DNA of 64,000 bases from Cesiribacter sp. SM1. Its GTDB lineage: Bacteria; Bacteroidota; Bacteroidia; Cytophagales; Cyclobacteriaceae. Below, one piece after another: positions 50,576-59,652 of this stretch (its first letter is position 1; every line of letters starts with the position of its first letter). The stretch lies in contig NZ_JAHXBU010000093.1 of assembly GCF_020178975.1 (NCBI RefSeq), positions 248,001-312,000 of the forward strand. Direction: 5' to 3'. A model generated the notes under the pieces. That model saw nothing but the letters and a program-made list of their open reading frames with translations, searched no databases and was not told where the DNA came from. The position numbers and the translations under genes were made by a program.

Positions 50576-51628
50576 ATGATTAAAAAGTTTACTTTAGCTG
50601 TGTTACTACTGGTGTGTGGTACAGGTGCTACGTTTGCCCAAAACGTAAAGGATGAGTGGGTGAAGGTACCATATCTGAAGCTACCCCGCCATCCGTTTGC
50701 CGGAGAGGTTAGAACCTACGCAAGCCGCATTCTTATCCCCGACGGACTTGCAGCAGATCAGGACCGTAATTCTATTACCTCCTCTTTAGAAGATGCTGCC
50801 ACACTGCCTGGTTATGAGAAAACAGGCGAGGAGAACGGTATTGTTACAGAAGTATCGCTGGGTTGGTACAACATACCTAACTATCCCGAGCTTAAAACAA
50901 CAAAGCGTAGCGAAAAGCGTGGCGACAAAAGTGTGGAAGTAGAATACTACTCATACACTATTCAGTTCCGTTACCCTATGCGTCTTCGCGTACTGCAGGG
51001 AGAGCAGGTTGTTGAGGATGTATTTGTGCGTAACTCCAACGACTTTGCCTATGCAGAAACCAAAGAGTTTCCTAACAAGGCTGCCCTTTACGAATACTGG
51101 AAAAATAGTGGCAGTAGCTTCAAATCTGAAGTGCGTAACCGTGAGCTCACTGCAAATACCAGCGCTATCAAAACTTACCTGGCCGATCAGTATGGCTATG
51201 TAAAAACAGAGATGCGCGAGGAGATTAAGTTTGTAAAGGAGAAAAAAGGCGCTACAGATTATGCCAAATTAACCAGTGCATTTGAAATAGTAAACACGGC
51301 CACTCCTAAAAAAGTCGAAGGAGATATTTACCCTTCTGCAGATTACATCGCTACCATGGATGGGGCTGTAAAGCTTTGGAAAGAGGAATTGGCAGAATCA
51401 GATCCTGATAATCGCAAGGCTCGCATCGACAAAAAAGTTACTGAAGCTATTCTGAAAAACCTGGCAATCTCCTGCTACCTCACTTACAGGTTCAGCGATG
51501 CCGAGGAGTTCCTCACCCGCCTGGAAGAAATGAAAGAAGGTGGATGGGCACGTGCAATGCGCGATAAAATGGAAGATGTGCAGTACCGCCTTGCGCAGTA
51601 CGAAAAATTCTATGCACGCAGTAACTAA
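50576..51628 (+). CDS. Secreted protein of unknown function
   Basis: This 350-residue protein has a signal peptide (1-21, cut after TFAQ) and no recognisable domain. The first half is strand-rich and follows a pattern of charged and aromatic residues (VSLGWYNIPNYPELKTTKRSEKR, YYSYTIQFRYPMRLRVLQG). The last ~90 residues are helical and TPR-like (AILKNLAISCYLTYRFSDAEEFLTRLEEM). A lipoprotein gene follows after 44 bp. No function is offered. Confidence 0.75.
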   Translation: MIKKFTLAVLLLVCGTGATFAQNVKDEWVKVPYLKLPRHPFAGEVRTYASRILIPDGLAADQDRNSITSSLEDAATLPGYEKTGEENGIVTEVSLGWYNIPNYPELKTTKRSEKRGDKSVEVEYYSYTIQFRYPMRLRVLQGEQVVEDVFVRNSNDFAYAETKEFPNKAALYEYWKNSGSSFKSEVRNRELTANTSAIKTYLADQYGYVKTEMREEIKFVKEKKGATDYAKLTSAFEIVNTATPKKVEGDIYPSADYIATMDGAVKLWKEELAESDPDNRKARIDKKVTEAILKNLAISCYLTYRFSDAEEFLTRLEEMKEGGWARAMRDKMEDVQYRLAQYEKFYARSN

Positions 51629-51672
51629 TCAACAGTCTTGAAAAAAATATTATAACCCTTACCAATAATACA

Positions 51673-52140
51673 ATGATCATGAAAAAAGGTTTACTAGCAG
51701 GAATGATGTTAGGTCTGGCGGTGATGAGTGCCTGCTCTGGAACAGAGGAAGAGCCACTGCCAGCAAATGTAATGAGCAGCAACGCAGGTGTTACTGTAGA
51801 GCTTGAGTGGACAACTGGTGGCACCAGCAGCGATGCTACAAGATATGCAGACCTGGAGCTTTACCTGATGAAGGGTACTTCAGAGATTGATGTTTCTGCG
51901 GCATTTAGCAGCTTCGAATCTGTTTCACTTAGTGATGCTTATGCTGATGCAGAGTACCTGGTGCAGGTAGAAGCCTACAGGGTTGAGAAAAACACATCTT
52001 ACACGCTGTATGTAAAAGGCGACAACGAAGGTGAGATCAAGTCATACACTGGTGTATTCAACTCTGGTGACTCTGATATAAAAGTAGACTTCCTGAAAAT
52101 CAAAAAAGCAGGTTCTACCTATACAATTGCTGAACTGTAA
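51673..52140 (+). CDS. Lipoprotein of unknown function
   Basis: This 155-residue protein has lipobox VMSAC at about 17-21. A start 6 bases later (MKKGLLAG) is equally possible. The mature domain looks like a single beta sandwich (VTVELEWTTGG, YLVQVEAYRV, YTLYVKGDNEG). No family was recognised. It is the second gene after the secreted protein, ended by the terminator shared with recA. It may be an outer-membrane partner of its neighbour. Confidence 0.75.
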   Translation: MIMKKGLLAGMMLGLAVMSACSGTEEEPLPANVMSSNAGVTVELEWTTGGTSSDATRYADLELYLMKGTSEIDVSAAFSSFESVSLSDAYADAEYLVQVEAYRVEKNTSYTLYVKGDNEGEIKSYTGVFNSGDSDIKVDFLKIKKAGSTYTIAEL

Positions 52141-52166
52141 TCAGTAAGGCAGTTAGCTGATAAAAC

Positions 52167-52198
52167 AAAAGAGCCCCGCCAGCAGGCAGGGCTCTTTT
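52167..52198. terminator. Bidirectional terminator between the lipoprotein gene and recA
   Basis: AAAAGAGCCC (52167-52176) pairs with GGGCTCTTTT (52189-52198), with a smaller inner hairpin GCC/GGC. A's on the left and T's on the right serve both strands. Confidence 0.9.
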
Positions 52199-52257
52199 CT
52201 ATTTTTTTAAAAGCTGGTGTTTACATTATTGGCCAGCTCATAATCTATCGCTATAAA

Positions 52258-53286
52258 CTACTCTGCAGCAGGGATAGGCTCTTCCAGGTGTTCGCCTTTG
52301 ATTTTGGCGCGGATTTTACCTTCCAGCTCTTCCATCAGCTCGGGATTATCCTTGATGAGTTGTTTTACACCATCGCGGCCCTGGCCAAGCTTCTGATCAT
52401 TGTAAGAGAACCAGCTGCCTGATTTCTTAATTACCTCCAGTTCTACGCCAAGGTCCAGGATCTCACCGGCTTTGGAAATACCTTCGCCGTACATAATATC
52501 GAACTCTACCTGCTTAAATGGAGGAGCTACCTTGTTCTTCACTACCTTCACACGGGTGCGGTTACCTACAATATTGTCGGCACCTTCCTTGATCTGGCCT
52601 ATGCGGCGGATGTCCAGGCGCACAGATGCATAAAACTTAAGGGCGTTACCACCGGTAGTGGTTTCGGGGTTGCCAAACATCACACCAATCTTCTCGCGCA
52701 ACTGGTTGATGAAAATACAGGTACAGTGTGTTTTATTGATCGCGCCGGTAAGCTTACGCAGGGCCTGGCTCATGAGGCGGGCCTGCAGACCCATTTTGCT
52801 ATCGCCCATATCACCTTCCAGCTCTGCTTTTGGCACCAGTGCAGCTACAGAGTCAATCACGATGATGTCGAGCGCGCCGGAACGGATCAGGTGTTCGGCA
52901 ATTTCAAGTGCCTGCTCACCATTATCGGGCTGCGAAATCAACAGGTTTTGTGTATCTATACCTAATTTTTCTGCGTACACACGGTCAAATGCGTGCTCGG
53001 CATCAATGAAAGCCGCCATGCCGCCACGCTTTTGTGCTTCGGCAATGCAGTGCAGGGTAAGGGTTGTTTTACCGCTTGATTCAGGACCATAGATCTCAAT
53101 TACCCGGCCACGCGGAATACCACCAATGCCCAGGGCAAGGTCGAGGCCAAGCGAACCGGTGCTGATGGCAGGAGTATCTACCACTACCTCGTCGCTGAGC
53201 TTCATGATAGTACCTTTGCCATAGGTTTTGTCCAGCTTGTCAATGGTAAGCTGAAGTGCTTTTAATTTTTCCTGATTATCACTCAT
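52258..53286 (-). CDS. recA: RecA recombinase
   Basis: From ATG 53286 the protein has 342 residues, starting [20 protein letters not shown]. An in-frame GTG 9 bases upstream would add three residues but is less likely. Walker A is GPESSGKT, Walker [13 protein letters not shown], the L2 loop region [19 protein letters not shown], and the C-terminus is acidic. It drives strand exchange and repair in the cytoplasm. No LexA-type box was seen upstream. Confidence 0.97.
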   Translation of the reverse strand: MSDNQEKLKALQLTIDKLDKTYGKGTIMKLSDEVVVDTPAISTGSLGLDLALGIGGIPRGRVIEIYGPESSGKTTLTLHCIAEAQKRGGMAAFIDAEHAFDRVYAEKLGIDTQNLLISQPDNGEQALEIAEHLIRSGALDIIVIDSVAALVPKAELEGDMGDSKMGLQARLMSQALRKLTGAINKTHCTCIFINQLREKIGVMFGNPETTTGGNALKFYASVRLDIRRIGQIKEGADNIVGNRTRVKVVKNKVAPPFKQVEFDIMYGEGISKAGEILDLGVELEVIKKSGSWFSYNDQKLGQGRDGVKQLIKDNPELMEELEGKIRAKIKGEHLEEPIPAAE

Positions 53287-53399
53287 GTTATGCACTAAAA
53301 TTTTTAGCTTTGTTGTTGCAGCAGACCTATCGCCTGCACTTTATCAGAAGGAATTTGAGGCCTTAAAAGTTCGCTCTAAATGCTAAAACAACCTCTTTT

Positions 53400-54647
53400 T
53401 TGCTAATGAATTTTGCTAATATTTTTCGCAAAGATAGAAGTCTTTTCGAGACCTCCAAGCCCTTACCTCAATCTATAAATTTTTTTCCGGATGTGCAGGT
53501 TTGCAGCCTTCTTTTTAAGCTCTTGATCTTCATTAGCATAATAACGGCACTGCCTGTAAATGCCCAGTTACCCAACCAGGCTTTTTATTTGCCCAACCCC
53601 GCGGTGCAGGAGGCCGACAGTGGTAAGCTTACCCTCCACACCTATGCCATGGCTTTTAGCCGAAACAACGAATACTTTGGCCGCTTTGCCGATGGCTACA
53701 CGCTGTTTGGTTACGAGGTTATGCCCTGGCTAAGTTATCAGCCAGATAAACGGGTGCGCTTATCGGCTGGCTTGTTTGCCCGCGACGATTTTGGTAACCG
53801 CTACTACAGTACCATACAGCCCGTATTCAGGCTGCAGGTTAAGTTCGATAGCCTGCAGTTTATATTTGGTACACTGCAGGGCAGCTTAAACCACCGGCTG
53901 GTGGAGCCCATGTACGATTTTGAACTGGTAATGCTCGATCGCCTGGAGGAAGGTATGCAACTGCTGTGGGAGCGCCAAAGGTTCTGGCTGGATGTGTGGA
54001 TAGACTGGGAGCGCACCATTTATACCGGCAGCCCGTTCCAGGAGGTGGTTTCGGGTGGTTTTTCTGCCAGGGCAGACCTGGTAGAAAATGAAAAGATAAA
54101 GCTGGTGCTGCCCCTGCAAATGCTGGCCTTTCACCAGGGCGGGCAGATCGATACCGACCCAAACCCGCTGATTACCCGCGTGAATGGGGCTCTGGGCCTG
54201 GAGCTGCACAAGCAGGTTGACCGTAAATTTCTGCACAGCTATAGCCTGCAGCCTTATGTACTGGGCTATTCCGATGCCTCTAATGAACTCCTGGTGCCTT
54301 TTGAAAAGGGCTGGGGGCTATACCTGAACGCAGCCGCCTACACCAAACTAGGAGGTTTTATGCTTAGTTACTGGAAGGGCAATGGGTACATTCCCATCAA
54401 AGGAGGGCCTCTTTTCAGCTCTTATTCTTTTACTTACGACAATCCAGGTGCTACCAGTCGGGAACGGCAAATCCTGATGCTAAGACTGTTAAACGATATA
54501 CCTATTGGCAGGCATCTTACACTAAGCCTGCGTGCAGAACCGTTTTATGATCTGACGGAAAAAAGCTTTGAATTCTCGCACGGTACCTACCTGAATTACC
54601 GCGGCAGTTTTGAGCTCTGGAGCAAACACAATAAGAAAAACAGATAA
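53400..54647 (+). CDS. Outer-membrane-like beta-barrel protein of unknown function
   Basis: This 415-residue protein has a long N-terminal stretch, then a signal-like helix (LLFKLLIFISIITALPVNA, about 37-55). The rest is strand-rich, with alternating aromatic and charged residues (YFGRFADGYTLFGYEVMPWLSYQ, LRLLNDIPIGRHLTLSLRAEPFYDLTEK) as in an outer-membrane barrel. The first ~35 residues before the signal may be untranslated. It starts a run of three genes with a zinc aminopeptidase and a DUF3108 protein, with a 6-bp gap to the second. Confidence 0.72.
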   Translation: MLMNFANIFRKDRSLFETSKPLPQSINFFPDVQVCSLLFKLLIFISIITALPVNAQLPNQAFYLPNPAVQEADSGKLTLHTYAMAFSRNNEYFGRFADGYTLFGYEVMPWLSYQPDKRVRLSAGLFARDDFGNRYYSTIQPVFRLQVKFDSLQFIFGTLQGSLNHRLVEPMYDFELVMLDRLEEGMQLLWERQRFWLDVWIDWERTIYTGSPFQEVVSGGFSARADLVENEKIKLVLPLQMLAFHQGGQIDTDPNPLITRVNGALGLELHKQVDRKFLHSYSLQPYVLGYSDASNELLVPFEKGWGLYLNAAAYTKLGGFMLSYWKGNGYIPIKGGPLFSSYSFTYDNPGATSRERQILMLRLLNDIPIGRHLTLSLRAEPFYDLTEKSFEFSHGTYLNYRGSFELWSKHNKKNR

Positions 54648-54653
54648 GGACAC

Positions 54654-55679
54654 ATGCTAAAGAAAATTGGTCTGGCGCTGCTATTGGTACTGGTTGTGCT
54701 CGCCATATGGCAGCGGGAGCTTATCGGTTATGGTATTATGCAGGGCAGGGGGCAGTTTGAAGTACTCTGGAATGCCCGGCCGCTCGATGAAATAATGCAG
54801 GACCCCGCAGTGCCCGACAGCCTTAAGCAAAGGCTTGTGCTGGTGGGCGATGTAAGGGAGTGGGGCGTTGATAGCATTGGGCTGGTAGAAACAGATAACT
54901 ACACCACGCTCTATGATCAGAAGGGAGAGGATATTCTCTGGGTGGTTACTGCCTGTCGCCCCTATGCGCTGGAAAATAAAGAATGGAGCTTTCCCATAGT
55001 AGGTACTGTATCGTACAAAGGTTTTTTCGATTACCAGAAAGCAGAGGCCGAGCAAGCAGCACTCAAGGCAGAGGGCTGGGATACCAACATACGCAGCGTT
55101 GGTGCCTGGAGTACCCTGGGCTGGTTCAGTGATCCTATTCTTAGCAACCTGCTGTTTAGGCTGGAGGGCGATCTGGTAAACACCATACTGCACGAGCTTA
55201 CCCATGCCACTGTGTTTGTTAAAGATTCCCTTACCTTCAATGAAAACCTTGCCTCATTTGTAGGACACGAAGGGGCGCGCAGGTACATGGCCGCTACCTG
55301 GGGGCCAGAGTCGGAGCAGTTGCAAAAATACCAGGAGCGCTATGAAGACCGACAGATATTCAGTGAACATGTGCTCAGGGGGTTAGGGCGGCTCGACAGC
55401 CTCTACAACAGCTTTACACCACAAACCCCTATCAGGCAAAAAGAAGCCCTGAAACAACAGCTGATTCAGGAAATTATTGCAGAAACCGCTAGCCTGCCGC
55501 TGAACAGGGCGGCAGATTGGCAGGCTTTCTTTGCTGCGCAGGAACCGAACAATGCTTATTTTATGTCGTATGAAAGATATAGTAGCGGGCAGGTGGAATT
55601 AGAGCAACAGCTGCAGCAACAGTTCAATGGAGATCTAAGTCAATTCGTGGAATATTATAAAGCCCGCTACGGACGTTAA
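54654..55679 (+). CDS. Putative zinc aminopeptidase (Aminopep family)
   Basis: This 341-residue protein has an N-terminal membrane helix (5-21). The zinc-site motif HELTHATVF is followed by FNENLASFVGHEGARRYM (second Glu and catalytic region). These fit the Aminopep family (PF10023), a gluzincin-like group of bacterial membrane-anchored peptidases. The catalytic domain is predicted to face the periplasm. It is 6 bp after the barrel-like gene and 44 bp before DUF3108, so the three are likely an operon. Confidence 0.85.
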   Translation: MLKKIGLALLLVLVVLAIWQRELIGYGIMQGRGQFEVLWNARPLDEIMQDPAVPDSLKQRLVLVGDVREWGVDSIGLVETDNYTTLYDQKGEDILWVVTACRPYALENKEWSFPIVGTVSYKGFFDYQKAEAEQAALKAEGWDTNIRSVGAWSTLGWFSDPILSNLLFRLEGDLVNTILHELTHATVFVKDSLTFNENLASFVGHEGARRYMAATWGPESEQLQKYQERYEDRQIFSEHVLRGLGRLDSLYNSFTPQTPIRQKEALKQQLIQEIIAETASLPLNRAADWQAFFAAQEPNNAYFMSYERYSSGQVELEQQLQQQFNGDLSQFVEYYKARYGR

Positions 55680-55722
55680 TGTTCTGTACCCTTTTGGTAC
55701 GGATGTTGTACTGCAACCAGAT

Positions 55723-56517
55723 ATGAAAAAGATACTGCCCATTTTACTGCTTCCCTTTTTTTTGATAAGTGCCAGGTCTAACGATGGCTACCGGCTCCTG
55801 CCGAGCAATGCCTTTGGTACCGGAGAAAAGCTCACCTACAGGGTGCACTATGGGTTTGTAACGGCAGGAGAGGCAGAGCTGCGGATCGATAAAAGGGTGC
55901 ACAGCATCAACGACCGCCCCTGTTATAAAATAGATGTAAAGGGCCGCACAACAGGCCTGGCAGATAAGCTGTATGGTGTAAAAAACGTCTGGGGCAGCTA
56001 TATGGATACGGCTGCAGTGGTGCCCCACCAGTTTTACCGCTACATCCGCGAGGGTAACTATCGTAAAAATGAAGTTGTAAATTTTAAGCAGCTAAACCGC
56101 AAGGCAGTGGTTTCCACACTCTCTAAAAATGGCAGAGAGGTTGAAAGCAGCGAGGTGTTTGAGGTGCCGGTTTACGTGCAGGACCTGGTGAGTGGCTACT
56201 ATTATATGCGAACGCTTGATTTTAGCAAAATCAAGCAGGGCGATGTGATCCGGGTAGACGCTTTTTTTGATAAGGAAGTATACGATTTTAAGGTTCGGTT
56301 TATTGGCCGCGAAAAAGTAAAAACAGACCTCGGTAAGCTGGATGCCCTGGTGGTTTCTCCGCTGTTACCCGAAAACAGCCTGTTTAAGGGAGAAAATGCC
56401 GTTAAAATGTGGCTCTCTGACGATGAGCATAAAATACCCCTGAAGATTAAGGCAGATATGTTTATAGGTGCCATAGAGGTAGATATCCGTGATTTTGACA
56501 AAGGAAAAAGAAAGTAA
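55723..56517 (+). CDS. DUF3108 domain protein
   Basis: This 264-residue protein has a signal peptide (1-20). The DUF3108 signature is FGTGEKLTYRVHYGFVTAGEAELRI, followed by DLVSGYYYMRTLDF and RFIGREKVKTDLGKLDALVVSPLL. Members are periplasmic or envelope proteins of unknown role, often near LPS or cell-wall genes. It ends the run of three envelope genes. The response regulator gene follows after 114 bp. Confidence 0.88.
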   Translation: MKKILPILLLPFFLISARSNDGYRLLPSNAFGTGEKLTYRVHYGFVTAGEAELRIDKRVHSINDRPCYKIDVKGRTTGLADKLYGVKNVWGSYMDTAAVVPHQFYRYIREGNYRKNEVVNFKQLNRKAVVSTLSKNGREVESSEVFEVPVYVQDLVSGYYYMRTLDFSKIKQGDVIRVDAFFDKEVYDFKVRFIGREKVKTDLGKLDALVVSPLLPENSLFKGENAVKMWLSDDEHKIPLKIKADMFIGAIEVDIRDFDKGKRK

Positions 56518-56528
56518 GGTTAAGTGAG

Positions 56529-56557
56529 TGTTAAGCCTGGTTTAAATAGACTTAACA
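56529..56557 (+). promoter_or_regulatory. Inverted repeat ahead of the response regulator
   Basis: TGTTAAG (56529-56535) and CTTAACA (56551-56557) are exact complements. Two further TTTACTTTT copies lie at 56562 and 56592, 30 bp apart. Together these could be operator sites for autoregulation. Confidence 0.35.
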
Positions 56558-56631
56558 TAGATTTACTTTTTTGGGTACTAGTTGAAAAGCGTTTACTTTT
56601 GAGTGTTTTAAGCATATAGTAACAAACCCCT

Positions 56632-57315
56632 ATGAAACAGCAATACAAGGTACTGCTTGTAGATGATGAGCCGGATATTCTGGAGTTGCTGCAGTACAAC
56701 CTGGAAAAAGAAGGATACCTGGTGCGTACTGCACTGAATGGCAGAAAAGGGGTAGAGGAGGCAAGGGCTTTTCAGCCCGATGTGGTACTGCTCGATATCA
56801 TGATGCCCGAGCAGGATGGCGTAGAAACCTGCCGCCAGATGCGCGATATGTCCGAACTGCAGAACTCCTATATCATTTTTTTAACAGCCCGTGCCGAAGA
56901 ATACTCAGAAATTGCCGCTTTTGATGTTGGTGCCGATGACTACATCATAAAACCCATCAAGCCCCGGGCGCTCATGAGCCGGCTTACAGCGCTCTTCAGG
57001 CGGGAAACCAAAAAGAAAAAGAACAGCAATAAAATTAATGTGGGCGAGCTGGTGATAGACCGCACCAGCTACACTGTAAACATCGGCGAGCAGCAGGTTA
57101 CACTGCCCCGCAAGGAGTTTGAGCTCCTGTTCTTCCTGGCCCAGAACCCTAATAAAGTGTTCAGCAGAGACGATTTATTGCATAACATATGGGGCTCAGA
57201 TGTATATGTGCTGGCCCGTACGGTAGATGTGCACATCCGTAAAGTGCGCGAAAAAATAGGTGAGGGCTACATTACCACTATTAAAGGCGTTGGTTATAAA
57301 TTTGAGCTGAATTAG
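56632..57315 (+). CDS. OmpR/PhoB-type response regulator
   Basis: This 227-residue protein has a receiver domain (1-120; phospho-acceptor Asp55 in VVLLDIMMPEQDG, Lys in YIIKPIKP). It also has an OmpR winged helix (about 130-227; LPRKEFELLFFLAQNPNKVFSRDDLL and RTVDVHIRKVREKIG). It binds DNA as a dimer when phosphorylated. The kinase gene follows after 82 bp. Phosphate sensing would be a natural guess from the PhoB resemblance, but nothing near it is a phosphate gene. Confidence 0.94.
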   Translation: MKQQYKVLLVDDEPDILELLQYNLEKEGYLVRTALNGRKGVEEARAFQPDVVLLDIMMPEQDGVETCRQMRDMSELQNSYIIFLTARAEEYSEIAAFDVGADDYIIKPIKPRALMSRLTALFRRETKKKKNSNKINVGELVIDRTSYTVNIGEQQVTLPRKEFELLFFLAQNPNKVFSRDDLLHNIWGSDVYVLARTVDVHIRKVREKIGEGYITTIKGVGYKFELN

Positions 57316-57397
57316 TTTCTGTGCCGCCAGCTGCCGCATATCTGTATATTTTAAAAAAAACATATCCGGCACGGCCGCCCATACTTAACCTTCTCCT

Positions 57398-58480
57398 ATG
57401 CAGCAAACTGCCCGAGCTGTAGCAATTTTGTTGGCCCTGTCTGTGGCAGGTATAACGGCCGCTTTTCTTTCTTTGGTAGAGGGTACTTCTGCCTGGGCAA
57501 TTGTGGTGGCTTTTGCTGTTTCTTTTGCCGCCACTTATCTGTTATCCTTTATCACCCTGGAGTTTTTTATTTTCCGGGAGATTAACCGCATTCAGGAGGT
57601 TTTACAAAAGCTCAAAAAGAAAAACTTTTCATTTCTGAAAGAAGAAAATGCTGCAAGCTCACGAAACCCCCTGCGCCTCATTAACCAGGAGATTTTCAAT
57701 TATGCAGAGCTGAAACAGCGCGAAATAGATGAGCTGAAGCGGATGGCAGACTTTCGGCGGGAGTTTCTGGCCGATGTATCGCACGAGCTCAAAACCCCTA
57801 TATTTGCTGCCCAGGGATATATTTACACCCTGCTCGATGGGGCTGTAAAGGATAAAACCGTTCGCGATAAATTCCTGAAGAAAGCAGCTAAAAGCCTGGA
57901 TGGCCTCGATGTGCTGGTGCAGGACCTGCTTATGCTCTCGCAGCTGGAGAACAAGCAGATAAAAATGCTTTACTCCTATTTTAACCTTTCGGAGCTAATC
58001 CGCGAAGTGTTTGACCAGATGGAGGGAAAGGCCGAATCAAAAGTGATTACCCTGCGCCTGGCACCTGGTTTTCCCGATCAGGTGTGGGTGTGGGCCGATA
58101 AGCAGCGCATTCAGCAGGTAATCACCAATCTTACCTCCAATGCCATCAAGTATTCAAAAGAAGATCCGGAAGAAGAGGGTTGGGTAGAAGCAGATCTGCA
58201 GGAAGATGGTGACCGCATCAAGGTGCTGATCAAAGACAACGGCAGGGGGATCTCTGCAGAACACCTTAACCGCATTTTTGAACGTTTTTATCGTGTTGAC
58301 AGGAGCCGTGCCAAGGTTAGCGGCGGCTCAGGCCTGGGGCTGGCTATTGTAAAGCATATTCTGGAGGCCCACAAAACTGTTATCGATGTGCAAAGTGAGG
58401 TAGGCAAAGGATCAGTTTTCAGTTTCAGGCTTAAAAAACGAAAAGAGAAAAAGGCTAAGAAAAAGCAAGTCGAGGTTTAA
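57398..58480 (+). CDS. PhoR-like sensor histidine kinase
   Basis: This 360-residue protein has two membrane helices (about 7-28 and 32-58) and a short linker. HisKA has His129 in ADVSHELKTPIF, and HATPase (about 230-345) has NAIKYS, DNGRGIS and GGSGLGLAIVKHI. It has almost no periplasmic domain, so the signal is probably sensed in or near the membrane. Bacteroidota PhoR-like kinases look like this. The C-terminus is a Lys-rich tail. Confidence 0.93.
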   Translation: MQQTARAVAILLALSVAGITAAFLSLVEGTSAWAIVVAFAVSFAATYLLSFITLEFFIFREINRIQEVLQKLKKKNFSFLKEENAASSRNPLRLINQEIFNYAELKQREIDELKRMADFRREFLADVSHELKTPIFAAQGYIYTLLDGAVKDKTVRDKFLKKAAKSLDGLDVLVQDLLMLSQLENKQIKMLYSYFNLSELIREVFDQMEGKAESKVITLRLAPGFPDQVWVWADKQRIQQVITNLTSNAIKYSKEDPEEEGWVEADLQEDGDRIKVLIKDNGRGISAEHLNRIFERFYRVDRSRAKVSGGSGLGLAIVKHILEAHKTVIDVQSEVGKGSVFSFRLKKRKEKKAKKKQVEV

Positions 58481-58657
58481 AGCCATTGCTGCGCTGTTCA
58501 GGTTAATAGTCACAACTTCTCTCCCGCTGCGAGTTACGGTGCCGGCATGCAAACGTAATTCAGGAAATATCTCCGGCCTGCTCTGCTCTAAAACGCTTTA
58601 CAAAATTTTACGTATCTAAGGAGCTGTCTTGTGTATCAAAAAGGCAGCTTTCTTATT

Positions 58658-59563
58658 ATGGATACCGCACGCATACTGGCCTTCATAGGGTTTATGGGCC
58701 TGATCATTTTTATATATTACCGCTGGGCTACCCGAAAAAAAAGGCTGGCGGAAAAGGTGCTGCAGCAAGGCTTCCCCAAAGACTGGCGGCACCTGCTGGC
58801 TACAAATGTGGCTTTTTACAACGGACTGACTAAAAAGCAGAAAAGAGGCTTTGAGCGCAGGCTGTCTGTTTTTCTGGCGCAGGTTAATATAGTTGGAATA
58901 GAAACTGAGGTAGATGACCTAAGCCGCCTGCTTATAGGTTCTTCTGCCGTGATGCTTACCTGGGGGTATAAAGACTGGGAATACCCGAATCTGGGAGAGG
59001 TATACCTGACCGATGGAGCCGTGGCCGTGCACTCGCCCGAACCAGGCCGACAAAACATTACGGCAGGGCAAGTTAAACCGCAGGGAAACCAGCACATGGT
59101 AGTGCTCAGCAAGCAGGCCCTGCAGCAGGGGTTTGCCAACCCAAAAGATAGCCGTAATGTTGGCCTGCATGAGTTTGCCCACCTGCTGGATGAGCAGGAT
59201 GGCAGTACCGATGGGCTTCCGGATCATTACCTCAGCGGCGGCCTGGCTGAAGCCTGGCAGGAGGTAATGCAGGAAAAAACCGAGCAGATCAAAAATGGTA
59301 AAGCAGGAATAAATCCCTATGGAGCTACCAATGGGGCAGAGTTTTTTGCGGTAATGACAGAATACTTTTTTGAGCGTCCGCGCAAGCTGCTACAGCAACA
59401 CCCCAGGCTGTACCGCCTGCTGGCTCACACCTTCAGGCAGCATCCGGCTAAGAAGGAACCTGAAGAGCTTACCACTGCCGAGGAGCCCGGCAGAAACGAT
59501 CCGTGCCCCTGTGGGAGTGGTAAAAAGTATAAAAAGTGTTGTTTGGAAGAAGCTACAGCCTGA
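58658..59563 (+). CDS. MtfA-type zinc peptidase fused to a SEC-C motif
   Basis: From ATG 58658 the protein has 301 residues. A GTG 27 bases upstream is a less likely start. An N-terminal helix (6-23) anchors it. The MtfA zinc site HEFAHLLDEQDG (His171, Glu172, His175) is intact. The last 20 residues are a SEC-C motif (GRNDPCPCGSGKKYKKCC), the zinc hook known from SecA. MtfA is a peptidase that binds the Mlc regulator in E. coli. SEC-C modules bind ribosomes or SecB in other proteins, so the fusion may place the peptidase near nascent chains. Confidence 0.9.
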   Translation: MDTARILAFIGFMGLIIFIYYRWATRKKRLAEKVLQQGFPKDWRHLLATNVAFYNGLTKKQKRGFERRLSVFLAQVNIVGIETEVDDLSRLLIGSSAVMLTWGYKDWEYPNLGEVYLTDGAVAVHSPEPGRQNITAGQVKPQGNQHMVVLSKQALQQGFANPKDSRNVGLHEFAHLLDEQDGSTDGLPDHYLSGGLAEAWQEVMQEKTEQIKNGKAGINPYGATNGAEFFAVMTEYFFERPRKLLQQHPRLYRLLAHTFRQHPAKKEPEELTTAEEPGRNDPCPCGSGKKYKKCCLEEATA

Positions 59564-59652
59564 ATTTAGAAACCCTGTTGTATTTTTGGGGTTATATATT
59601 ATACAACTGCAGAAGCATCTAAGCATCTGTAGTAGAATCAAATTTTTAAGGA

